Below, in pieces: positions 1 through 5,541 of a DNA stretch of 6,775 nt. A model generated the notes under the pieces. The model saw only the letters and a list, made by a program, of their open reading frames with translations, was not told where the DNA came from and did not search any database. Source of the DNA: Clostridiales bacterium (GTDB taxonomy: Bacteria; Bacillota; Clostridia; Oscillospirales; Oscillospiraceae); contig DPHR01000104.1 in assembly GCA_003522945.1 (NCBI GenBank), forward strand, positions 1-6,775. The letters run 5' to 3'. Made by a program: the position numbers and the translations under genes. Each line of letters starts with the position of its first letter. Position 1 is the first letter of the stretch.

Positions 1-764
1 ACGACGCGCACATCTTCATGACCTGGGAGCAGATGAAGGATGAGATCAAGAATGTCGTCCGCCTGTTCGACGAGGTCTACTCCGTGTTCGGCCTGCGCTA
101 CGAGATCGAGGTCTCCACGATGCCCGAGGATCACATGGGCGATGTGAAGGACTGGGATTTCGCCACCGAAACGCTCAAGGCCGCCGTGACCGAGATGGGC
201 AAGAGCTACGTCATCAACGAGGGCGACGGCGCGTTCTACGGCCCGAAGCTCGACTTCCATCTGGCTGACAGCCTCGGCCGTACCTGGCAGTGCGGCACGA
301 TCCAGCTCGACATGCAGCTTCCCGAGCGCTTTGAGCTGGAGTACACCGGCGCGGACGGCGAGAAGCACCGCCCGGTCATGATCCACCGCGTCGTTCTCGG
401 CTCCATCGAGCGCTTCATCGGCATCATCACCGAGCACTACGCCGGCGCGTTCCCGGTGTGGCTCGCGCCCGTGCAGGTGCGCGTTCTCACGATCACCGAC
501 CGCGCGAACGAGGCTGCCGAAAAGGTCGCCGCCGCGCTTGACGCTGCCGGGCTGCGCGTGGAGAAGGATCTTCGCAACGAGAAGATCGGCAAGAAGATCG
601 CCGAAGGCCGCAGCCAGAAGATCCCGTATCTGCTCATTCTCGGCGACAAGGAAGCCGAGAGCGGCACGGTCGCGGTGCGCAGCCGCGGCGGTGACGAGGG
701 CGTCATGGCTCTCGACGACTTCATCGCGCGCGTGAACGAGGAAGTCCGCACAAAGAAAAACTAA
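1..764 (+). CDS. thrS: Threonine--tRNA ligase, C-terminal part (5' end outside window)
   Basis: Cytoplasmic class II aminoacyl-tRNA synthetase that charges tRNA-Thr with threonine. The frame is already open at the left edge (reading D-A-H-I-F from base 3), so the gene starts upstream and the ATG at base 18 is internal. About 254 of the usual 640 or so residues are present. By family alignment, the His of DAHIF (bases 9-11) and the His of MIHR (bases 384-386) are two of the three ligands of the active-site zinc. Class II motif 3 follows as GSIERFIGIITE. From WLAPVQV onward lies the alpha/beta anticodon-binding domain, with the typical DLRNEKIGKKI and PYLLILGDKE blocks, ending at a TAA stop. 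There is no frameshift or missing block in the visible part. G+C is about 64%, taken here as the host level. The gene ends 26 nt before a strong hairpin terminator. Confidence 0.97.
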   Translation, partial: DAHIFMTWEQMKDEIKNVVRLFDEVYSVFGLRYEIEVSTMPEDHMGDVKDWDFATETLKAAVTEMGKSYVINEGDGAFYGPKLDFHLADSLGRTWQCGTIQLDMQLPERFELEYTGADGEKHRPVMIHRVVLGSIERFIGIITEHYAGAFPVWLAPVQVRVLTITDRANEAAEKVAAALDAAGLRVEKDLRNEKIGKKIAEGRSQKIPYLLILGDKEAESGTVAVRSRGGDEGVMALDDFIARVNEEVRTKKN

Positions 765-790
765 AATTTGACATCATAAAACAAATTGCA

Positions 791-828
791 CCCCTCCAAA
801 CTATGAAAAACGGTTTGGAGGGGTTTTT
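791..828 (+). terminator. Rho-independent terminator of thrS, overlapping the sleB ribosome binding site
   Basis: A perfect 11-bp stem is formed by CCCCTCCAAAC (791-801) and GTTTGGAGGGG (813-823) with an 11-nt A-rich loop, followed at once by five T (824-828). This is the classic intrinsic terminator layout. The unusual part is that the 3' arm contains GGAGGGG (817-823), which sits 5 nt before the ATG at 829 and is the only plausible ribosome binding site of sleB. The hairpin can therefore end thrS transcription and also hide the sleB start in any read-through transcript. Confidence 0.9.
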
Positions 829-1503
829 ATGACAAAATATGGAATAAAACGCGCCTGCATTGCGATCGCGGTGCTGTTCGCGGTGAATATAGCGGTCATC
901 ACGCTCGCGCAGAGGGCGGACGCGGCGTCGTATAAGCGCGGCTCTACCGGCAGCGTCGTTTCCGAAATTCAGCAGAAGCTCAAGGACTGGGGCTACTACA
1001 GCGCCGAGGTGGACGGCATTTACGGCAGCCGCACGGAGGCGGCGGTGCTGCTCTTCCAGCAGAAAAACGGTCTCGCCGCCGACGGCAAGGCGGGCGCGGA
1101 GACGCTCGCGGCGCTCGGCATTTCGTCGGAAGGTCTCATCGAGCAGAACACCTCCGGCGACGTGGCGCTGCTCGCGCGGCTCATCTCCGCCGAGGCGCGC
1201 GGCGAGAGCTACGAGGGACAGGTCGCCGTGGGCGCGGTCGTGATGAACCGCATCGCGCATCCGTCGTTCCCGAACACGCTCTCCGGCGTCATCTATCAGC
1301 GCGGGGCGTTCTCCTGTCTCGACGACGGGCAGTTCGACGAGCCGGTCGCGCAGAGCGCCTACGCCGCCGCGCGCGACGCCATGAACGGCTACGATCCGAC
1401 CGGCGGCGCGATCTACTACTTCAATCCCGTCACGGCGACGAGTAAGTGGATCTGGTCGCGCCCGCTGATCGTGCAGATCGGCAAGCACCGCTTCTGCGCA
1501 TAG
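829..1503 (+). CDS. sleB: Spore cortex-lytic / cell wall hydrolase, SleB type, with peptidoglycan-binding domain
   Basis: Predicted exported peptidoglycan hydrolase of 224 residues. Residues 1-33 look like a signal peptide: basic start, hydrophobic stretch at 10-27, and an ADA-A cleavage-like site. Residues 36-97 are a PG_binding_1 domain (GSTGSVVSEIQQKL, VDGIYGSRTEAAV, FQQKNGLAADG). Residues 110-224 are the SleB/CwlJ hydrolase_2 domain, with LISAEARGESYEGQVAVGAV, MNRI and FPNTLSGVI. Glu-122 in AEARGE is the expected catalytic acid by family analogy. In spore formers, SleB digests the muramic-delta-lactam cortex at germination as a lytic transglycosylase; vegetative paralogues of the same layout also exist, so the spore role is probable rather than proven. 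The ATG at 829 is preceded by GGAGGGG at 5 nt, which fixes the start but lies in a terminator stem. No ypeB-like partner follows. Confidence 0.9.
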   Translation: MTKYGIKRACIAIAVLFAVNIAVITLAQRADAASYKRGSTGSVVSEIQQKLKDWGYYSAEVDGIYGSRTEAAVLLFQQKNGLAADGKAGAETLAALGISSEGLIEQNTSGDVALLARLISAEARGESYEGQVAVGAVVMNRIAHPSFPNTLSGVIYQRGAFSCLDDGQFDEPVAQSAYAAARDAMNGYDPTGGAIYYFNPVTATSKWIWSRPLIVQIGKHRFCA

Positions 1504-1530
1504 CCGTGCGCCCCGTTCGGTCGATTTTTC

Positions 1531-1558
1531 TTGCTTTTTTCGGATCGATCCGTATAAT
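1531..1558 (+). promoter_or_regulatory. Candidate sigma-A promoter with palindromic spacer
   Basis: A perfect TATAAT (1553-1558) is preceded, with a 16-nt spacer, by TTGCTT (1531-1536), which matches the -35 consensus at three of six positions. Twelve of the spacer bases form a perfect palindrome, CGGATCGATCCG (1541-1552), directly next to the -10 box, where a bound repressor would block polymerase. Predicted transcription start is about 1564-1567, the very base at which the next hairpin begins. The -10 box is convincing and the -35 box is weak. Confidence 0.55.
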
Positions 1559-1566
1559 TATTTTAT

Positions 1567-1630
1567 AGACACGACCTCCAACCGGAATGTTCGCACAGAC
1601 CTTCATTCTCCCGGGCGTCGTGTCTTTTTT
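1567..1630 (+). terminator. Long terminator hairpin; possible small RNA or attenuated leader
   Basis: AGACACGAC (1567-1575) pairs perfectly with GTCGTGTCT (1617-1625), which runs into a T-run (1625-1630). Inside, GAATG (1585-1589) pairs with CATTC (1604-1608) around a 14-nt loop, and a CCG/CGG block can extend this with a bulge. The 5' side carries an unpaired CTCCAA (1576-1581). It may terminate sleB, whose stop is 63 nt upstream. Because a promoter-like TATAAT ends 8 nt before the stem, it could equally be an independent transcript of about 65 nt. No T-run exists on the opposite strand, so it works in the + direction only. It does not match a riboswitch class that I recognise. Confidence 0.75.
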
Positions 1631-1784
1631 ATCAGAGGAGCGGCTGCATAACGGCTCCGAGACGCCGGGAACCGTTTCCGCCCGCGCGGGGAGGCGTTCG
1701 GCGGGAAAATGGTGCAGAACAAGCATATTATCTGCGTCGGTTCCGGAAAAAGAGAACGAAGAAACGAAACTAAAGGAGAAAAAT
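1631..1784 (+). other. Leader region before the small-gene array, no convincing gene
   Basis: This stretch separates the long hairpin from the first array gene. It is G+C rich on the left, with a weak stem GACGCC (1661-1666)/GGCGTT (1693-1698) around the palindrome CCCGCGCGGG (1681-1690). From about 1710 it turns A+G rich, so the change in composition begins just before the first array gene. A 28-codon frame (1709-1795) overlaps the next start but has only a poor ribosome binding site. No promoter with both boxes was found. Confidence 0.4.
1772..1778 (+). promoter_or_regulatory. Ribosome binding site that fixes the start at 1785
   Basis: AAAGGAG lies 6 nt before the ATG at 1785. The same frame is open upstream to an ATG at 1587, but that start would lie inside the terminator hairpin, and the extra 66 codons read through G+C-rich non-coding sequence with no protein-like pattern. 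The ATG at 1785 is therefore preferred. Confidence 0.85.
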
Positions 1785-2222
1785 ATGTGGAATGAAATTA
1801 CAACCGAAAAAGATTTGAATAGCTTTATGGATGTTATGTGTTATTTCCACGACAGTTGTTTAAAAGAAATTAAATACATCAGCGGCGCATATGTAAATGA
1901 AAAATTAAGTATGATTCCGGTTAATGACAAGAGAATATTGAGCGCAATCATTCAACGACAGTTTGAAAATCCATCTGTAGTGGAAATGCAGTTTGCGGGG
2001 CTGAAGTACTTACAACTATTTCCAAGTGATGAAAACTACACCTGTGAAATCCTTGATGCAACTATGATTTTGAAGGAAGACTGCATTTATTGGTGCGATT
2101 GCGGTGGGTTATCGGAAAAGGATATAGAAAGTTATACGGGAACGACAATATGCGCATCAAAAGTTCGGTGGCGAGCGGTAGATGAATATATCGGGGCGAA
2201 GGAAATTTATGTGACGCGGTAG
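1785..2222 (+). CDS. Small uncharacterised protein with FHD motif, immunity-like context, low G+C
   Basis: Predicted soluble protein of 145 residues with no signal peptide or membrane segment. I do not recognise a named family with certainty. The N-terminal part has an FHDSCLKEIKYISGAY motif (residues 21-36), followed by alternating hydrophobic strands (ILSAIIQRQF, VVEMQFAGLKYLQLF, DATMILKEDCIYWCD), suggesting a small alpha/beta fold. Cysteines at 100, 104 and 106 are close together, but no metal site can be claimed. A strong AAAGGAG precedes the ATG. G+C is about 39% (162 of 420 bases, 1801-2220), far below the 64-72% of thrS and sleB, which points to recent acquisition. It opens a run of small genes, two of which resemble families often seen as immunity proteins, so an immunity role is a reasonable guess from context only. 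The next gene starts 57 nt later. Confidence 0.8.
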   Translation: MWNEITTEKDLNSFMDVMCYFHDSCLKEIKYISGAYVNEKLSMIPVNDKRILSAIIQRQFENPSVVEMQFAGLKYLQLFPSDENYTCEILDATMILKEDCIYWCDCGGLSEKDIESYTGTTICASKVRWRAVDEYIGAKEIYVTR

Positions 2223-2279
2223 AGGTATATCGCAAAACACGGCCTTATTGATCAGTTTTGATGTCTCAATGATTTGCCT

Positions 2280-2789
2280 ATGAAAATACACTTAATCAAG
2301 TTATATAAAACCACGATCCTTTTTTTCCTCGTATCGGGGACAGCGGTAATCATCGGAACTGTTATTCTTGCTGTGGTTTCAGGGCAAGTAAACGAACCGG
2401 GGGGACGGATTATGCTCATTCTTTCCATTTCGATGGGGATTGCTCTGATTTGCTTTCCGTTTCTCCTTTTTGGGAAGAATTTGAGTTCCGTTGCGCTGAG
2501 CGATGAGAACTGCATATCCTGCTCTTTCCTCGGAAAATTTCTGTGCACTGTCGATTACTCGCGGCCGGTATTTTACTCTTTTTTTGATGTCCGCTTTACC
2601 TATTCGGCTCCTATGAAATTTATCGCTCTTTCCAACGAACCGTTTTCTTGTGTAAGCAGAAATGGTGTGTTCAAGGCCGGATTTTATGGCGCGTATGACC
2701 CGGCGAAGATTATTGTGTTTCCTTACGATAACAAAACCGCGCAGTGGCTTGCGGTTGACTGCTGGCAGCTAAATGACCCATATAGATAA
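2280..2789 (+). CDS. Small membrane protein: two membrane segments plus a beta-rich cytosolic domain
   Basis: Protein of 169 residues. Residues 11-34 and 44-64 are strongly hydrophobic and form a short hairpin in the membrane. Residues 66-169 are soluble and read as alternating strands (SSVALSDENCISCSFLG, DVRFTYSAPMKFIALSN, IIVFPYD, AQWLAVDCW), an arrangement resembling bacterial PH-like domains attached to two-helix anchors; this is a judgement by eye. A TTG at 2274 in the same frame is an alternative start, but ATG 2280 is preferred. Neither has a good ribosome binding site, so translation may be weak or the start uncertain. G+C is about 45% (33-47% in three counted lines), between the low-G+C gene before it and the host level. 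The substrate or partner is unknown, and immunity to a membrane-acting toxin would fit but is not shown. Confidence 0.7.
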   Translation: MKIHLIKLYKTTILFFLVSGTAVIIGTVILAVVSGQVNEPGGRIMLILSISMGIALICFPFLLFGKNLSSVALSDENCISCSFLGKFLCTVDYSRPVFYSFFDVRFTYSAPMKFIALSNEPFSCVSRNGVFKAGFYGAYDPAKIIVFPYDNKTAQWLAVDCWQLNDPYR

Positions 2790-2873
2790 CCTCCGAGACA
2801 TATGCGCTTGCTGAACTGTGCGAGTGCCCGTAAGCATATTAAAAACCAGATATCCATCCGTGAGGGCGTGCGT

Positions 2874-3200
2874 ATGAAGCTGTTAAGCAGAGAAGAGTGA
2901 AAAACGATCCGGGCGTTTCTCAAAGCCCCAATCCCAAAGTATGTGTATGAGCATGAAGCGGGACGATTTGATCTTATGGACTGCTACGAAGCGGCGTTCG
3001 CTTTTGCCAACGGCCTTTTGCGAGGGAAAAAGATAAATCCCAATGCGTCGCCGTGGGGAGATGGGCAAAGCGTAATATTTGATCCCGACTACACAAAGCT
3101 GCTGACAGACATGCAAAATTCAAATTTGGGGACGGACGTTAACGGCTATTGCGATAAGTTTTTGAAGACGTTGGATGTTTTGAAGGCACATTTTGCGTAA
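2874..3200 (+). pseudogene. About 108-codon helical protein interrupted by an in-frame TGA at codon 9
   Basis: The ATG at 2874 has GAGGG (2862-2866) 7 nt before it and reads MKLLSREE, then TGA (2898-2900). It then continues in the same frame as KTIRAFLKAPIPKYVYEHEAG to a TAA at 3198. The stretch after the TGA aligns with residues 9-24 of the intact gene at 3931: AFL, IP and VYEH are identical, 9 of 16 positions, and an LLR is shared further on. Total lengths also agree (108 versus 106 residues). This argues that the original start was at 2874 and that the TGA is a nonsense mutation. The only later start is a GTG at 2943 without a ribosome binding site, which would remove the best-conserved part. 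Other genes here use TGA as stop, so recoding to Trp is unlikely. A sequencing error cannot be excluded. Function of the family is unknown. Confidence 0.7.
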
Positions 3201-3284
3201 ATGCCATTCTGCCGCGCATAGGGCGTCTTACGAATTTCAAATTGGTGTGCTGTAAAAAAGTACTTTCGGGAGTGACCGGCGGAT

Positions 3285-3872
3285 ATGAAGGGATTCAGTT
3301 TGCGATTCCGGATAGAATCGAAGTTGTTCAACGGCTATGTCATGCAGCCGATACCGATTGTTGTTTTGACTGTCCTTGTTGGAATCGCCGTGCTCTATAT
3401 AGCGGTGTCGGGTACTTGGGAAACGCTGGCGGAGATGAGAAATCCCGCAGAATATACGGCAAGCGAATGTGTGTTAACCGCATATCGCTGCGAAGGGCCG
3501 ATTTATGTTGTGACCGGCGGGGATGGCTACCGGTATCATCTTCCGGTCAAAGCAGTAGACGAAGAACGGGTGCTGGAAGACCTCGTGGAGAGCAAAACGC
3601 CGGTCGTCGTGATCTACAAACTGCCGACTGACTCGAATACGAATGTTCGAGATGTTGTGGAAATGAGCGGTACCGACGGTTCTGCGATCGTGACAAAGGA
3701 AGAAATAGCCGCGGCCAATTCCGAAAATACCCGAAAGGCGCTGCTCATCGTGTGGTCAGTGTGCCTAGTCTATTGGGGACTTGGCATAGGGTGCTACTGG
3801 ATTTTATGCCACGCCCCCGAGCACCCGCGTCTGGCGGGGCTGCTGATACGGCGGGAATTCCGCAATTTCTGA
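3285..3872 (+). CDS. Uncharacterised membrane protein: membrane segment, beta domain, membrane segment
   Basis: Protein of 195 residues. Membrane segments are expected at 22-43 (PIPIVVLTVLVGIAVLYIAV) and 151-175. Between them, residues 52-128 form a beta-rich domain (ASECVLTAYRCEG, PIYVVTGGDGYRYHLPV, TPVVVIYKLPTDSN) in which a strand pair precedes a Y-x-L-P turn. This order (helix, small beta domain, helix) resembles the DUF3592 layout, but I would not assign that family without a profile search. The C-terminus HPRLAGLLIRREFRNF is basic and probably cytosolic. The ribosome binding site is weak (GGCGG 3 nt before the ATG, GGGAG further off). G+C is about 55% at 3541-3600. It stands between the two helical paralogues in the array. 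Function is unknown. Confidence 0.75.
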   Translation: MKGFSLRFRIESKLFNGYVMQPIPIVVLTVLVGIAVLYIAVSGTWETLAEMRNPAEYTASECVLTAYRCEGPIYVVTGGDGYRYHLPVKAVDEERVLEDLVESKTPVVVIYKLPTDSNTNVRDVVEMSGTDGSAIVTKEEIAAANSENTRKALLIVWSVCLVYWGLGIGCYWILCHAPEHPRLAGLLIRREFRNF

Positions 3873-3930
3873 GAAAGGGCTGCGCGCATAAAAGAGCTAA
3901 ACAGATGAGCCGGACGGCAGGGTGAAATAA

Positions 3931-4251
3931 ATGAAGAACAAACAGCATGAACACATCCTCAAAGCCTTTCTTGCGTCAAAGATTCCGGCGGCTGTGTATG
4001 AACACGCTCCGGAGCTTGTGGCGGTGGATTCCGTTATCGGCGGCTATTGTACGCGGCTTTTGCGGCGGAATAAAGCGCTGAAATGCTCTCCGGAGAGCCT
4101 GATAACCAAAGAGGAGCGGGCCGCTTTCGCCGAATTGATAAACCGCGCGCCGGATATGGAGAAAGACGAGATAGTGATATATTACCGTCTCACCGTGCTG
4201 GCGGAAGCGGTCGTGCTCCGGTACAGCGCGGATACGAAAGAGAAGATATAA
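3931..4251 (+). CDS. Small helical protein, intact paralogue of the broken gene at 2874
   Basis: Soluble protein of 106 residues, with mostly helical segments expected. Its N-terminal ILKAFLASKIPAAVYEHAPEL matches the segment after the in-frame stop in 2874-3200. Its C-terminal half (LITKEERAAFAELIN, DEIVIYYRLTVLAEAVVLRY) is only weakly similar to that copy. AGGGTGA ends 6 nt before the ATG. At the DNA level the two copies differ strongly, so they are old paralogues or separate arrivals, not a recent tandem duplication. The motif PxxVYEH followed about 20 residues later by LLR may be the signature of the family. I do not recognise a name or function; its place among immunity-like genes suggests it may be one too. 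Confidence 0.8.
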   Translation: MKNKQHEHILKAFLASKIPAAVYEHAPELVAVDSVIGGYCTRLLRRNKALKCSPESLITKEERAAFAELINRAPDMEKDEIVIYYRLTVLAEAVVLRYSADTKEKI

Positions 4252-4307
4252 ACTTCCTCAGCTTTGAGACTGCCTAAAGAAACGAACAGGAAGGAACGCA
4301 AACCAAG

Positions 4308-4802
4308 ATGGATGACCAAGCTTTGCCGAACGTTGGCCCCGTGTTTACCCTGACAAAAAAGGACAGTGCGGACTTTGACCGCGATGGCGTATCCCGGCGG
4401 TTGGGGATCATCCCGACGAAGACCTGCCCGCCGACGGTGAGCCCCGGAAAGCTGCTTTCCGAAATAGACCCCGCCGAATTTCAGCGGGAGTACTTCGGAC
4501 TTACTGTTCTTCCGGCCGCCGCTCCTCCGTACGCGATAATCAAGAATGCTTTCTGGTGTCTGGAGCTGCCCCGCATGCACAGCTGGGACGTTGCAGCCCC
4601 GCTGCATCGGCTGGAGGAGCTTTTGAAGGGAAGGGGAAAGGAAGTCGCTCTCCTGTGTAAGGAATACGAGCTGACTGCGGAACTCATTTTGCGTGTCTAT
4701 GCGGAGTCGAACGATTTGCCGGTGATGGCGCTTTCGAGTGAAAGCGTTTCCTTCTGGAGCAAAATGGGCGCAGGCATTCAGCTCGATTTATATCTGGACT
4801 GA
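4308..4802 (+). CDS. DUF4279-like protein (probable immunity-type protein)
   Basis: Protein of 164 residues with the pattern I associate with DUF4279. An N-terminal strand (GPVFTLTKKDSADF) leads into a helix ending in LGIIPTKT (residues 32-39). After an insertion of about 35 residues comes FWCLELPRMHSWDVAAPLHRLEELL, then a long strand segment (TAELILRVYAES) and the final LSSESVSFWSKMGAGIQLDLYLD. The ending on a helix plus an I-x-L-D-x-Y strand is typical. No signal peptide is seen, so it is cytosolic. DUF4279 proteins are frequently found next to polymorphic toxin genes or in immunity arrays; the biochemical role is not established. The ribosome binding site AAGGA is rather far from the ATG (12 nt). 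G+C is about 68% at 4381-4440, at host level, unlike the first array genes. The family call is by eye. Confidence 0.75.
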   Translation: MDDQALPNVGPVFTLTKKDSADFDRDGVSRRLGIIPTKTCPPTVSPGKLLSEIDPAEFQREYFGLTVLPAAAPPYAIIKNAFWCLELPRMHSWDVAAPLHRLEELLKGRGKEVALLCKEYELTAELILRVYAESNDLPVMALSSESVSFWSKMGAGIQLDLYLD

Positions 4803-4858
4803 AGCGGCAGAGAGAATTTTGCCCAAAGGAGCGTTTCTGCGGAAAGAAGGCAAACGGG

Positions 4859-5500
4859 ATGACATTTTGTGAAAGGATCCGGAAAAATGCGCAGAGCTTT
4901 ATGAGAGCGAATGGCTTTGCATTTAAGAAGGGCATCTTTTACCGGATAGAGAACGACATGGCTTTCTGCATGAATCTGGAGATGCCCACCGGAACGGTAT
5001 ATTCAAACTGCTTTGTGCTTCCACTGTATGTGCCGACGGAGTTTTGCTATATGACCTATGGTACCCGATTGACCGTTGGGGCGGCGGAGCGGGATGGAGG
5101 CGCGGGAAACGCGGCGGAACTGGCCGGTGAATGGATGTCAATATTATCGAATGACATTTTCCCGTGCTTTCAAACGATTACTTCTCCCGATGCCTTTTTC
5201 ACTCAGGTGAGTCATCGGGCACTTTTCGCGCCGCACGAATGCCATATATCCGATGTGTTCGTGCAGCGGCTCCGGCTGGCAACGGCCTTTTACGAAAAGC
5301 GGTATTCCGAAATTCCGGAAATCTGCGGCGAGTACACGAAAGTCCTCGCGGACGCTCCGTACCTGACCTCCGGATGCAAAAAGATATACCTTGATGAAGT
5401 CCGGCTCTTCCAAAACGCTATGGCGATGAACGATCCCGAAAAAGAAACCTTGATGGCGGAAATCATCCGAAAAACCGGACGGGCGTGCTTTGGCCTGTGA
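4859..5500 (+). CDS. DUF4304-like protein (possible immunity-type protein)
   Basis: Cytosolic protein of 213 residues. The N-terminus (RIRKNAQSFMRANGFAFKKG, then IFYRIENDMAFCMNLEMPTG) follows the DUF4304 pattern of a helix, G-F-x-x-K, F-Y-R and a strand of hydrophobic residues, then CFVLPLYVPTEF. The middle has a Gly/Ala-rich linker (80-90), and the C-terminal 130-213 is mostly helical (RLRLATAFYEKRYSEIPEICGEY, EVRLFQNAMAMNDPEKETLMAEIIRKT), longer than needed for the family core. AGAAGG lies 8 nt before the ATG. The 15 nt at 4841-4855 match 4289-4303 before the previous gene at 13 positions, at nearly the same distance from each ATG, suggesting a shared leader. DUF4304 proteins are commonly listed as toxin-immunity candidates. 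I place the family at moderate confidence; the gene itself is clear. Confidence 0.75.
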   Translation: MTFCERIRKNAQSFMRANGFAFKKGIFYRIENDMAFCMNLEMPTGTVYSNCFVLPLYVPTEFCYMTYGTRLTVGAAERDGGAGNAAELAGEWMSILSNDIFPCFQTITSPDAFFTQVSHRALFAPHECHISDVFVQRLRLATAFYEKRYSEIPEICGEYTKVLADAPYLTSGCKKIYLDEVRLFQNAMAMNDPEKETLMAEIIRKTGRACFGL

Positions 5501-5541
5501 CAGCCGTGGAAATACGGCGGCTTCCGGTGCAAAAACGGCTT

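Noticed and set aside
721..1488. 255-codon minus strand frame opposite sleB
   Set aside because: Arg/Asp/His-rich antisense translation with no domain pattern; sleB on the + strand is clear.
1567..1630. Known riboswitch class in the hairpin after sleB
   Set aside because: The conserved cores of the small classes I considered (preQ1, fluoride, guanidine types) are not visible.
1587..1784. N-terminal extension of the 1785 gene from an ATG at 1587
   Set aside because: The start would lie inside the terminator hairpin, has no ribosome binding site, and the 66 extra codons are unlike protein; AAAGGAG before 1785 gives a clear start.
1709..1795. 28-codon frame overlapping the start of the 1785 gene, possible leader peptide for coupled translation
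   Set aside because: Only a poor GGCGGG is found upstream, and its later part simply reads the purine-rich ribosome binding region; nothing supports translation.
2802..2900. 32-codon frame from ATG 2802 ending at the TGA of the broken gene
   Set aside because: No ribosome binding site before 2802; the frame is shared with the pseudogene, whose own start at 2874 is better supported.
2874..3200. TGA read as Trp or selenocysteine
   Set aside because: TGA serves as the normal stop of four other genes here, and no selenocysteine-type stem was evident right after it; a nonsense mutation is simpler.
3242..3631. 129-codon + strand frame inside 3285-3872
   Set aside because: Cys/Arg-rich translation in another frame of a well-supported membrane protein gene; no ribosome binding site.
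2223..4858. Integron-type attachment sites in the array spacers
   Set aside because: I looked for GTTRRRY/RYYYAAC pairs and long inverted repeats in each spacer by eye and found none; there is also no integrase in the window.
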